Assembly: GCA_951394405.1 (NCBI GenBank)
Contig: OX596337.1
Coordinates: forward strand, 434,001-498,000
Origin: Coprinellus micaceus
Lineage: Eukaryota > Basidiomycota > Agaricomycetes > Agaricales > Psathyrellaceae
DNA: 64,000 nucleotides
Direction of reading: 5' to 3'
Each line of letters starts with the position of its first letter. Position 1 is the stretch's first letter. The notes below the pieces were generated by a model. The model searched no databases and was not told where the DNA came from. It saw only the letters and a program-made list of their open reading frames with translations. Both the position numbers and the translations under genes were made by a program. Below, piece by piece: positions 23,201 through 33,750 of the stretch.

Positions 23201-23845
23201 TTGAGTAATTGTCGATTGTGGGCGTCCCAAAGGAGCATGAGGTAGTCTGTGTCACCCTGTGACATTTGCACTTTTGAGTACAGGAAGTGGGCGAGCAAAA
23301 GGTGAGGCGCATCGCGAAATGGCCAGTAAGGATTCTCGTCGGGGTCTTCAGGTTCTGGTGGGGTTCCATGTGGGAGTGCGTAGCCCTCGTCGTCGCAAGG
23401 TCTCCCTTAAATGAAGTGAGATGCCATCACCGTGACGCCAAAATGTGGCCCAACAGAGGCACGCACCATCCAAAAACGAGTGTCTCCGCACACGTATACC
23501 AGGGCGTTGTCCATCAGCTACCCATATGTTCCTTCGAGGGGTGGATTGGCTAGGCGTAGGTGGTACAATCGGCCCTTGGTCGAAGTTATTGGGCACTGGA
23601 GGCGGTGTCTGCATCCCAGTAGGCGCCGCGCTTGGAGTAGTTTGTTGAATGTTCCCATTCTGGACAGACGGTGTCGTTGGCGTAGATGGAGGTGTTGAGG
23701 GCCTTCGAACATTGTAAGGGTTGTAGGGACAGAGGTTGTGGTGCTGGGTGAGGCCGCTAGGGTTAGCGAGGGTGCGGAGGCATCCACGCGACTGAAAACG
23801 ACAGGCATAGATGGCGGGGCCACGCTTGCTACGCTGTCGAGGCAT
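20206..23845 (-). pseudogene. Plavaka-family transposase, one premature stop
   Basis: Eight exons (23845-23500, 23405-22864, 22807-22606, 22324-22096, 22045-21901, 21844-21678, 21621-20939, 20882-20206) sum to 997 codons. The start carries a zinc-finger-like segment (YACRFQSRGC..H), then NGRPCDDEGYALPHGTPPEP, AIDSIPYGDIPW, and the family hallmark VFVPVVLGSDKTTVSVATG. C-terminal parts include KQWTGNDSKALMKVFLPAI and HSLVHYRLLIQLFGAPNGL. These enzymes cut and paste their own DNA in the nucleus. Two defects suggest decay: TGA at 22280-22278 inside the conserved EFRRFR-x-QLLHSS stretch (probably from CGA), and a GC donor (GCGAGT, 22605-22604) for intron 3. All other phases are intact, so the damage looks recent, unless the stop is a sequencing error. 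Confidence 0.85.
22381..22452 (-). tRNA. tRNA-like gene inside a transposase intron, anticodon uncertain
   Basis: On the minus strand, the A-box (GTAGCTCAGTGG) and B-box (GGTTCGATTCC) are canonical. The D stem (GCTC/GAGC) and T stem (CCAGG/CCTGG) pair fully. The acceptor stem pairs at six of seven positions, with an A-C mismatch at 1-72. The anticodon arm pairs poorly and has one extra base, so the anticodon cannot be assigned and the gene may be a pseudogene or a tRNA-derived short element. It lies on the same strand as the transposase, between exons 3 and 4. Confidence 0.6.
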
Positions 23846-23965
23846 GACTTATAGCAAAAAGCAAGTAATGTAGTGGCCAAGGGTGTAGAAGGGGGACAAG
23901 GGAAGGCACCGGTGGTGCAGTAGAAAATTTGCCAATTAGATAATATAATCAATCGCGATCAAATT

Positions 23966-24968
23966 TTACATGTGATGGGTAATATCACGAAGGGGAACAC
24001 GGATATGATGAGGGCTAGGGGAGGGGGAGGGAGGAAGGGACTTCTTCTGGCATTGAGCAAAATAACTGAGGGGACGATGCTGGGGCTTGATCTTGGTCGG
24101 GACCGGTGACGGACGAGGTGGTGGATCTTGGGGATAAACAACCTGGGGTAGCCTTCGATCTGCGAATGATCCTCGCTTCAAGTTGATGAGCATACAAGTA
24201 TGGCAAGAAGGGGGGTAAGTACGTACTGTAAGCGCCTGGCACCAAGTGAGCATCTCCTCCTTCTTCGAGGTGTTCCACTTCAGGTGGGCACCGAGGGAGA
24301 CGACATCAAGAGCTTCATACCGGGGAACCCAGAATCGTAGCGATGCAGTACCATAGTGTTCGAGCCAGAATGGGGCGCTGCTGTCGTCTTCAAGTCCAAA
24401 GAAGGCGTCGAGGGTGAATTTTGGCGAGAGTTCATACTTGGGGTCAAAGCCAGACCCGATCGGAACACGGGCGCGCAGGTTCAAGGACCACTCTGAAGGG
24501 TCCTCAAAAGAGTCTTGCGTCAAGTGCTACGACTATTTCAGTATGGAGACGAAGACCTATGATACGAAGCTCACCTCATATCTACCAACTGAAACGACCA
24601 TCTCCACCATGTCTGGCGTGAGGATTCCAGTGGGGGTCGAGCTTGCTGAGGACAAGATCGGTGTCGTCGGAAGCACATTGGCAGTGTGTTCTTCCAGCCA
24701 CTTGTCGGATTCGTGGTGGGTGTGTAGACGAATGCGTTCTGTACGCCTTTGGTGGGGTGTGACACTTGATTGTTTGATGGGGCGCTGAAGAAGTAATCGT
24801 GAGGGTCGAGCTTGAGTGTGTCGCTGGCATCGAGGCGAGGCCTTGAGTATTTGTTAGAGAACGTGCAGGTGGATAGATCTGGAAACTGCGGACCTTGGAC
24901 ACCGGCTTAGAACGCCCTTCTGGACTAGAAGGCTTGCCCTTTGCATGCGAACGTGTTTGGACGGCCAT
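23966..24968 (-). CDS. transposon-companion protein of unknown function
   Basis: Starts MAVQTRSHAKGKPSS at 24968. A later exon (about 24523-24240) codes for DSFEDPSEWSLNLRARVP, FTLDAFFGLEDDSSAPFW and YGTASLRFWVPRYEAL, which look like real protein. In the middle, near 24640-24760, sensible protein (KLDPHDYFFSAPSNNQ, then SDKWLEEHTANVLPTT) switches frame. That suggests an unrecognised intron or a frameshift. It lies head-to-head with the plus-strand companion gene at 25111, sharing a promoter interval of about 140 bases. Function unknown; the exact end is uncertain. Confidence 0.55.
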
Positions 24969-25110
24969 GGCCTGCCTTCCAAGGTGGGGAGTCAACGAAA
25001 TGCACGACTTATGTCGTTCGATTTCTGGATATGGCGCACGTGAGCTGAGCAGTCGACGATCGCGTGGCAAATTTTTCAAAATTGACGCCTCACCATCAGC
25101 CACCACCACC

Positions 25111-27530
25111 ATGTCCAGCACTCAAGGCAAGAAACGCTCAGCGCGGGACGTCCAACCTGTGAACTACTCTGAAACGTCCTCGAGGAGGTTGTCCAAGCAG
25201 GTCTCAGATGAGAAAGCAGCAAAAAAGCGGGCGCTTGCGGAGGCTGAGGCCGAGGACCAGATGGCTATCGATGAGGTTGCAGCCCTGGAAAAGGCAGCTC
25301 GTCAGAAAACCCATGGGCGTCTCTCGAACCCTGGTGCAGTGTACTCACAGGGACCTGGTGTCAAGAACACGGGCGGGAAGAGGCGGACAGCTGCAGTGAG
25401 TTCTGACGATGAAGGTGAGTGGTTCTAGGTAGCTACTCAGGTAAACCTCCAGGTACTGACCTTTATCTCCAGGTGGCACAGGCGGAGGGTACAGGAGAGT
25501 CGTGACCTATGTCCGGGGTGAGCACTCTACGGATGTGGACCCCATTCTCTACTCACCTCTCTGCAGTCCCCAAAAGCACGGAGGAGAACCCCTTTGAGGA
25601 CGACGACGCCGACCCCAGATTCACAGCCACTATGAAGGAGATCGATGGCGATAGTGGCTCCGGGTCAGACTTCCAACCCGCTATGGGCGCTGGTGATGAT
25701 GAAGACGAAGACGACGAACGCGAGGGCATCGAACTTGAAGACGATGAACCCGACACGGTCCTTGAAAAGAAGCGCAAGCGACATGGTGGGAAAAGACAAG
25801 GTGAAAAGATCGCAAAGCCAGGTGCTCAACACCGTGCACGAGTCCGAGAATCGCGTGACGATTCTGATGACGTGTCTGATTCGACCCCAACTCGGTGAGT
25901 TCTACTACCCTTTCAGTCACATCGCTTTCCCTCTCACCGTCCACTCCGTCCGTCCTGCCCCCCCTCCCAAGGCCTAACGAGAAGCTCAAGAAACCGAAGG
26001 GCACCAAGGGCCGTGACGGCCTTCTTGGTGGCTGGCAGAAGAACAACGATGTCATCCTTCGCAAGCCGCCGCCCAAAGCCTCTCAGCAACCTGAAAGTGA
26101 GGAAGAAGGTCCCACTCAGCAATTCGGAGGGTTGGTTAACGATGATGAGGATGTTAACCTGGAGCGTCAAGCGTTGTTTAAAGACACGGCGGATCTAGTC
26201 AAGGTACGGACACCACTCTTCAACGTCATTATCTACTCTTTACCAGTGTCTACCACAGGAGAACACCAAGATCGTCCCCATTGAAAGTTCATCCAAGGTC
26301 GTCAAGAAGCCCAAGAACGGCACTACTCCTCGCTCAGGTGGCACCAGCACACGTGCTCAAGTTCGCCTTCTCCCACAATTCGGCCAGGGACAATGGAAGA
26401 CAATCAAGGCGCAAGTTATCAACGTCATCGGTGGGCGTCCTCCCTGGACAGCGCTCGAAGACGAAACCATCGCGGAGATTTGGAACCGGTACACCGATGA
26501 TAAATGCCCTGTGGTCACAGAATCTGATGGTAGCACCGAGTTCCGCCTCTGGGGACATGTCCGATCCTTGGTATGTGCTGCGACGTCTCTGGTGCTTGGC
26601 AATGACTGACAACGGATAGATCTACAACCAAGTCATTCCAACTGAGTGGAGGTTCAAGTTGGGCGACACCGCCTTCAAGTTCGTCAGGGCCGAGTGGGAT
26701 CTTCACGGGTTGAAGACTGAAGATGACGTGCGGGAGTGGACGGAGAACATGCTGGCGCCCGACCACCTCGACCGCCAGAGCAAGCTGCGCCCATTTATAT
26801 GGGGCTACTGCAACGCCCTCGACTGGGATGGAACCGATCCGAGTGTGACTGGGATTGGGGTGTGTTGTTGTTCATCCCGGGGCGTCAACACATGCTAACG
26901 ACCTGGTGGCAGGGCGATATTTTCTTGAGCAGGCTCGTGCTCCAGGTATTCGCTGTACACCTTGATATCGTTGGCGCCCGAATTCCGCAAAGTGAACAGA
27001 CGAAGCGTCCCTATGGGGCGCTCTGCATGGCTATCCAAGCGGTGAGCTCCTGCTCGATGTTTTCAGCTGTTTGTGGTGCTTATAGAGACCTTTGTTAGGT
27101 CAACCGTGCTCTGGAGCTCTCCCTCTCAGGCAAGATGTGCATCCCCGAGAAGGGAGATCATGCTGGACATTTCTCGCAGGAGAATTGGGGTGATTTTAGG
27201 ATGGAGAAGTCAGAGAAGGGGAAGGTCAAACACGTGCTCGTTCGCCGAGCCACCCGGTTTCTAGCAACAATGGAGGCCCTCGACGACGACGAATGGAAGG
27301 AGATCATCGATGCGGCGAGATCCTACACTGCATCGGGGGGCAAACAGGACACCAACCGCCGCAAGATCGTCAAGTCTATTCCTGACGTCGAAGAATCCGA
27401 CGGCGAGGTCATTATCGATCCCAAGCGCGCTGCCCGTCGTGGAACTCCGAGGACGCCAGCTTCTCACAGTGGTGCTAGCTTGGAGGCTTCTTCCAGCAGC
27501 GCAGGTGCGCCGTCTTCTGATTTCCCGTAA
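25111..27530 (+). CDS. transposon-companion protein, acidic/basic nuclear-type, unknown function
   Basis: About eight exons joined in phase: 25111 to about 25414, a short exon (GGTGGGYRRVVTYVR), then blocks at about 25564-25894, 25974-26201, 26259-26574, 26620-26858, 26913-27040 and 27099-27530. The N-terminal third is rich in charged, nuclear-localisation-like runs (EKKRKRHGGKRQG). The C-terminal half is a folded region with WTALEDETIAEIWNRYT, IYNQVIPTEWRFKLGDTAF, NRALELSLSGKM and ATRFLATMEALDDDEW. No stop codons interrupt it. Its place beside the transposase and its divergent partner suggests cargo of the element. I do not recognise a named domain. Confidence 0.7.
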
Positions 27531-28439
27531 TCCCAGTTTTGTTACCTCTATTCCGTTCACCGTTCCTCTCGGTAATCACTGTACTAGTAGTCAGTGTCCC
27601 AAAAGTACTTGCCTAATGGTCAAAACGCGCTACCTCACCTTTCTAGAGGTATCTAATAGTCTACTGTACCGTAACTAGCAGCTCCCATTACCAATTACAA
27701 CAATTTCCATCCCTCGCATTGACCCTACGTGCTGTCCGTCGAGCCACAGGTGCCTATAGGTGAACATGTCAGCTCACCTGAAATGGTATCCTCGTAACCT
27801 TTCCAGGTAGGGTTTAGGGATTGTCGAGTACCTATTCAGGTATATATTACCTCCCTATGTAGAGGTACCCTACATGACCAGGGAGTGAGTGCCTTTTCAC
27901 CTATTGCTACATATTCACCTGGTCAGGGAGGTTCAGGTAGCGGGATAGGGATCCGCCAATTTCCTGATGGCCACACACGGAACAAATGGAAACAAAAGGG
28001 AAATGGGGAGATGGGGGGCTGGCAAGAAACGTCGTCGAGCTTGGGCTTACTTCGGGCACGGTAACGTCTTCGAGCTGCAGTTCCACGCCGACCTGCCTGC
28101 AAATAGTCAGTTCGGGGATTGTGTTTCACTTGAAATATGTTGTGTATACGTACCTTCGATGAATGGATGGGGTTTCGACGAATCCATTTCTCATTACCTG
28201 CCCCCAAACGAGGCAACACTTTGCCTTCGCACCCCTCGCCGAGCACTACGAGTCCCAGAGGATCCAACTTCAGGGGCACACCCATCACACGAAAACTGGG
28301 ACGCTGGTTTACGACGATAAATATGGTCACCTCTACCAGCGCCGTGTATCGCTGACACATATCGATCAGTGATGATCAAGCATAGCTCCACCGCCCAAGT
28401 AGGCCCGCTCTGTTCGAGTGGTTGCTGCTACCATAATCA
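27531..28439. other. right subterminal region of the Plavaka element and spacer before the KDZ element
   Basis: 27590-27937 is AT-rich with repeated AGGT/ACCT motifs, fitting transposon subterminal DNA. 27938-28439 has short overlapping frames on both strands and no supported gene. Confidence 0.4.
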
Positions 28440-28480
28440 TTTAAACAAGAAAGTGACCTGATTTAAGGCGGAGGTTGCTT
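28440..28480 (+). repeat. left terminal inverted repeat of the KDZ transposon
   Basis: TTTAAACAAG, a variable spacer, then GATTTAAGGCGGAGGTTG (28460-28477). It matches the right end in inverted orientation, with a few-base length difference in the spacer. Confidence 0.85.
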
Positions 28481-28489
28481 GGCACTTAT

Positions 28490-29580
28490 GATTTCAAAAT
28501 CAAGTGAAGCTCCTGGATCAACCTACCCTGCAGCCTAAATCACCAGCATAGTGAGGCGAAATCACTCCAAATCAGTCAGAGCTGAAGTCAAATCACAACT
28601 GAAAATGGCAAAATCATCATACTATTACTGAAATCATTAGACATTGGAGGGTAAATCACAGCAAGGGAGAAGCAAATCAGGGATCCACCTCACAAAATCA
28701 GTAATATGCAACATGAAATCAATTGCTGACTAGGGGAAATCACAGGTTGGTAGGTCTAAATCAAAGGGCAGACTAGGCAAATCAAATATCCTGGTGGAGA
28801 AATCAACAGTGCACTGGTGTGAAATCCAACAGAGAAAGGACAAGATCAAGAAAGGGAGAAAGGAATCGATTTGCAGGTGCACAAAATCACCATGCAGGGG
28901 CACACAAAATCAAAAGGGAGGAGCAAGAAATCAAAAGAGAAGAGCACAAAATCAAAAGAGAAGAGTGCCAAATCAAAAGAGACAGGTGTGAAATCAAAAG
29001 AGGAGGGCACGAAATCAAAAGAGAAAAGCGTAAATCAAAAGGAAAGGGCATGAAATCAAAAGAGACAGGCATGAAATCAAAAGAGGAGGGTGCGAAATCA
29101 AAAAGGAAGGGCACGAAATTGAAAGAGACAGGCGCGAAATCAAAATGGAAGGGCGCGAAATTGAAAGAGACAGGCGCAAAATCAAAATGGAAGGGCGCGA
29201 AATCAAAAGAGACAGGCGCAAAATCAAAAGAGGAGGGTATGGAATCGAAAGAGACAGGCGCAAAATCAAAATGGAAGGGCATGAAATCAAAAGAGACCAG
29301 CGCAAAATCAAAATGGAAGGGCATGAAATCAAAAGAGAACAGTGCGAAATCGAAAGAGGAGGGCATAAAATCAAAAGAGACGAGTGCGAAATCGAAAGTG
29401 AAGAGTGTATATCAAAACGGAAGGGCATGAAATCAAAAGAGACAGGTGCGAAATCAAAATGGGAAGGTGAGAAATCAACAAGAAGAGCGAGAAATCAAGA
29501 GCAGAAATCAACAGGCCATACACTACAAATCACAGAACACCATGTAAAATCGCAGGAGAACAGTGCGAAATCACTGAAAC
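28490..29580 (+). repeat. left subterminal array of AAATCA hexamers
   Basis: AAATCA recurs dozens of times on the plus strand. Spacing is irregular at first and then roughly every 21-24 bases (about 28890-29460), where units such as AAATCAAAAGAGACAGGCGC alternate. The long open frame through it (repeating KSKETGA-like heptads) is a consequence of a 21-base unit, not a gene. Confidence 0.85.
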
Positions 29581-29774
29581 GTAGCGCGGAATATCAAGCG
29601 GCGTTGGGTTATATTGCGACACACAGGCATCAAAATCGAACGAATCGTCTCCCAAAAGCGTTCTGTGACGACATCCAGGACCTGTCACCAGGGAAGGATG
29701 AAGAGATGAAAAGGGGCATGAGGGACAGCCGAAGGTGGTGGAGTGAGAGAGGTCGAGCATTGAGAAAGCTGGGC

Positions 29775-32462
29775 TCACTTGCGGCCGCCCTTAGCTTTTG
29801 ATTTCTTCGAGGGTTTTGTCTCCTTGGATCTGGTGGGAATTCAGATACCTCCCAAGGATAGACAACAAAGTGCTCACCGTTTCACCGCTCGATCAGCATC
29901 AGCAGCTGATGCCTTCTCAGACAGGGCGCTGTGGAAAATGTGAGAAATGAGGTCACAAAGGGGACAACGGGAAGTACAACTCACCGCTTGCGTGAGGTCC
30001 CAATGAAAGTCGGCTCAGGAGCAGGGTCTTTCTTTTCCGAGCTGAACGAATTGGTGCCAGAGGTCATCGGCAACCCGCGTAGCTTGCCCAGGACCCACGC
30101 AACGTCCTCAACAAGCTCCCACACACTCTCATGACCCGGAAAGCGGTGAACAAGCCATCCCAAGGAGACAACGACCGTGTAGAACCCGGATTTACCTCCC
30201 TTGTGGAGGCTGGACCAATCGGCATCCTCAGGAACATCGTTCGAAGACGCACCCACATTGCTCGCCCTCCACTTTGGCTGGAGGGCCTCCCACCAAGCGG
30301 CCCATTGATCAGGGAATTTCGCAGGTAGAGACGGGATCACGGCCTTCTTCTTACTCTGGATCCAGTCCGTGATCGCCTTGGGCCGCTTTGCAGTGCTCAG
30401 GTTCTGAAAAAAAAGGTACGTCAGCGTCGAAAGCAGGTGCTACCGACACAATCTCACTCACGCCTACAGCTGGGCCTGCCGACTCGTACCCAACGAAATC
30501 GCGCAGAAGTTGCCGCCAGCGGAGATTGGATGAGGCTTCCCTGAGATTATCCCAGGTAGCCTCCATCCCCGGAACTGACTTGAGGCCTCTCAGCGGGTCT
30601 AGATTGAGGGTGGTAAGGTTGAGATGATGATGCCGCAGCGCGTTCGAACCGTTGGCGTACCTTCATCCGTCACAGGCGGAGGCGTCTTCAACGGCCTCAT
30701 CTCTGCGTCATCGCCTACCGTCTCCGGCTGGTGCACTGGCGATCCTGCAGGTTGAGGGGTTTCCACAGGTCCGGAGGGCTTCGGCGTTGCATCTAATACT
30801 GCCATGAGTACGGCCGTAAATCCCAGAATTGTGAGAAGACTCACCTTGCGCCGATTCACCTTTGTTCTCCTCTCCGGATCCACCCGCTTTCCGGTCGTTC
30901 TTGGGACCCTGCGCCTTTCCTTTGGGTTTGTCGTCGTCGTCGCTTGAGAGAAGATCGATGAGATCACTGTCAAAGCGTCACTGAACGGGAAGTGATGCTG
31001 CGCCGAAATAAGTACTCACGCCTTATTGCCCTCGATCTCACTACCACCACCCTTGTTTCCATTCTTCTTCCCATCCTCACCGTCGTTACTGCGCTCCTCC
31101 CCGCTCTCTTCGATGTTCTTATCCTTCACTTCCGTCTTCTTGGGCTTGTCGTTCTTCTGGGGTCCGTCGGCCTCGTAATCGCTATCCTCGGAATCGCTGC
31201 TCGACGAGCTGGACTCATCGGTTCTGGACCCTTCTTCCTCCTCGCTCTCCACCTCGTCGGTGACCAGGGCCCACTTCTCAAGCTCATCTGCACCTAGTAC
31301 CGAAGTAAGTAGTGTCCATTTTTAGTCATAAAATCAACTTACCTCCGTATTTCTCGGTCAGAAAATCTGAGAACCAAGTGTTGAACTTCTTGCGGCGCTT
31401 GGGACCAAGCCAATCCTCGAATGTTTGTCCATCGGTGGTCTTCCCTTCAGCCGCCCTAGTGTACCATTAAGTAGAAGTCGCATTCACGTTGCCAGAAAGA
31501 CTCACAGTACGATTTTCAGTTCACCTTCATGTGCGGGATGGGGACTGCCGGTGATCGTAAGCGTTGACCACCCTGTCTGTGAGTATATCATCTGCCCAGC
31601 CCCCCTAACGGTGCGTGGAAGCTTGTAGACGCCACTATGAATGCTAATGAGTTGATAAATAGGTACCAGCAGTTGAGGGACTTACGCAACAAAACGCTCG
31701 TTACGTTCGTCGAGCGGCTCGGTAGGGTCGCAATGCTCGCTGTAAGTCTTTCTGAATGCGTCGACCTTATTCTTGACCTCCTTAGGTTCCTTTTCTAAAC
31801 CCTCTTTTAACCAGGTGTTCCAGAAGTTTATCCAAGTGACATTCGGTTGGCCACCCGACGCCTTTTTCAACTCGCTCCATGCGCTCGCAATCTTCCCCTT
31901 GAAGGTACTGCGGTTCAAGGCGTAGTAGGCTTGGATAGGCGAAGCGGTCTTCGCCGAAGAGGGGTTCAGGTTGAGGAACGAGGTGCCAGGAGTGCCCCGT
32001 TTCCCCGTCTGACCCTTGGGCGTCCTCGTGTGGTTGTTATACCAGATGAGAAGCTTCTAAACTCACGGTGAGTGCGACCCGTCTGTGTTACAGAACTGTG
32101 GTACTTACTACCACAACCTTGTCTTCCATAGCCTCCTTCGCAAAGACTTTAGCGCGCGCCTCGTCGACAACTTCGCGGACTGGTTCAAGAGGGGGAGCCT
32201 CTCCTCGAGCCTTGGCTTGTGCGACGGCGATGGAGTGCTGCTTCTCCTGCTGTTTAGTGAGGGGTCGGGTCTTGTGCTCTTCAATGAGCTCCGGTGATGG
32301 GTCCCCGACTGGGTGCAGCGCCAACCAGTCTTCACGGAGCCCCTTGGTGAAGGCGTCCCGGAGAATCTTGTTATTCTTCGAAGCCTTGTATTCAACCAGG
32401 CGGGGTTCAAGCCAAGCGTCGTCTTCTTTGGTGTTCCATGCAGTACTCTTGGTCTTCGCCAT
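29775..32462 (-). CDS. KDZ-element cargo gene, multi-exon protein of unknown function
   Basis: Begins MAKTKSTAWNTKEDDAWL at 32462. Exon 1 runs to 32109 and exon 2 is 32056-31686 (KLLIWYNNHTRTPKGQ, TWINFWNTWLKEGLEKE, DPTEPLDERNERF). Further exons give RTVRGAGQMIYSQTGWST, EDWLGPKRRKKFNTWFSDFL, an acidic Ser/Asp tract with SSDDDDKPKGK, FPDQWAAWWEALQPKWR near 30300 and a basic end at about 29775. The start (a charged helix region, then WYNNH) and the tryptophan-rich FPxxWxxWW motif recur, as I recall, in transposon-linked Agaricomycete proteins without a known role. Splice sites are consensus and no stops were met in the exons joined (the first three). It is divergent from the gene at 32725, with 262 bases between starts. 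Confidence 0.65.
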
Positions 32463-32724
32463 CTTTGTGTCTCAATTGTGGCTGGGGTGGGTTTGTTTGA
32501 GTTGGCTCGGGGAGGTGCTTTCGTGTCACAAATCCACTGGACTTTCGAGTACAATTTCCGACCGTAGTTCTCACGTATTTCTCCGTCCTCAAGATCGTCT
32601 CCTCAAGAGCTCCATGATCTCGCAGTGTCTCATTGTTCGGTCCCCAAATCAGCGGACCTCAAAAGTGGAGAATAACCTTGGACGCCACCACAGAGAGCCT
32701 GCTCTCTCCCCAACCCGCACCATC

Positions 32725-33520
32725 ATGGGAACTCCCAGGCGAAGCCAGCTCATGCCCGCCCACCTCGCTCCTCCTTCTCCCCTGTCATCGCCAACGACCT
32801 CAAGGGCCTCCCGCTCAACCACTAGTGCTACGCTCCCCGATTTGACGACGAGGTCCTCGAGAACCCCTCGCTCAGTCCCTGACGCTGCCGCTTCGCACTC
32901 GACGCCCACTCTTGCGGGCATCGCCGCCGCTGTTGAGGGGCTCGCAGCAGACCTCCGCACCATCAAGAGCGACCTGCGTAAGAGCCTGACTGAGCAGGGC
33001 GTGCTCATGGCGGAAATCGACCAACTCAGCACAGCGTATGCTGAGCTGCTCTCTATGAATCACGGGCTCTACGAGCTCGTCCTTACACTTACGTCGGGCG
33101 CTCAGAGTCCGGGCAGAGCTGAGAGCAATGGCGACGATACGGTGACAACTCCCCCACCATCCCCAGCACCTCCTGCCCAGGCTCTGCCTCCTCCTCGTCG
33201 TCCCCCCTTCCGTGAGAACAGCAAGATGGTCTATGTCATGATCAGGGGGAGGTGCCCTGGTTTTTATACTAGTCTGTAAGTTATATTCATTTACGCCCAT
33301 TGCTCGAGCTCACTGTGTTTACTTTCCCCCATCTAGCCCCTGGGTCCAAACAGTGCTCATCGCCAACCAGCCCGAGTGGGACAACTGCTGGCAGGGTTTC
33401 CCCTCTCTGGAACTGGCCGTCCAGCACTGGGAGGACAACAAAGATATGGTTAAATTCACCGGTCGTGTCGATGGAGATGAACATCTCTACGGCCCTCGCG
33501 AAGTCTACATTCCCTTTTAG
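32725..33520 (+). CDS. KDZ-element cargo gene ending in an RNase H1-type hybrid-binding-like domain
   Basis: Exon 1 is 32725-33275, the intron is 33276-33336 (GTAAGT..CTAG) and exon 2 is 33337-33520; 244 residues in phase. The N-terminal part is Ser/Thr/Pro-rich. A probable coiled-coil or amphipathic helix region follows (AAAVEGLAADLRTIKSDLR, LSTAYAELLSMNHGLYELVL), then a Pro-rich linker. The C-terminus, KMVYVMIRGRCPGFYTSL then WQGFPSLELAVQHWEDNK, fits the pattern of the RNase H1 N-terminal / Cauli_VI domain (Y-x-V-x-x-G-x-x-P-G-x-Y, GFP.., A-x-x-x-W), which binds RNA/DNA hybrids or dsRNA. No nuclease domain follows. The domain call is pattern-based inference. Confidence 0.7.
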
Positions 33521-33750
33521 CTCACCAATATCTTCTTCGCCAATTTGAACCTCTGTACCCCTGCCTCATGTAGACCGTGTTTTTTGTCCCCACCGTTATG
33601 ATTAATGTGATAAAGTTATTTGACAGCTGATCCATGGGCGCTGGCCTTCCCGTCACATCTGATAAGGATGTGAACGTCACCTACACCGGGTAACATCCCT
33701 ATTCTCTTACCTCGAGTCCCCTTCCCATCCCATCGTCGACTCACACCGAG

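Larger units (their letters stand above)
20035..27937. mobile_element. probable Plavaka-type (CACTA-like) transposon, 7.9 kb, with companion genes
   Basis: The interval holds a Plavaka transposase and two companion genes. Candidate short terminal inverted repeats are CCTGAACCT at 20035-20043 and its complement at 27929-27937. Within about 150-200 bases of each end there are clusters of ACCT/AGGT-containing motifs (TACCTAGTG twice on the left; CAGGT and TACCT repeatedly on the right). No clear target duplication was found, so the boundaries are tentative. Confidence 0.4.

Noticed and set aside
28819..29430. 203-codon open frame with KSKETGA/KSKWKGA heptads
   Set aside because: It lies in the AAATCA array, whose 21-base unit creates an open periodic frame; several frames and the opposite strand are open too. 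There is no start context or splice structure.
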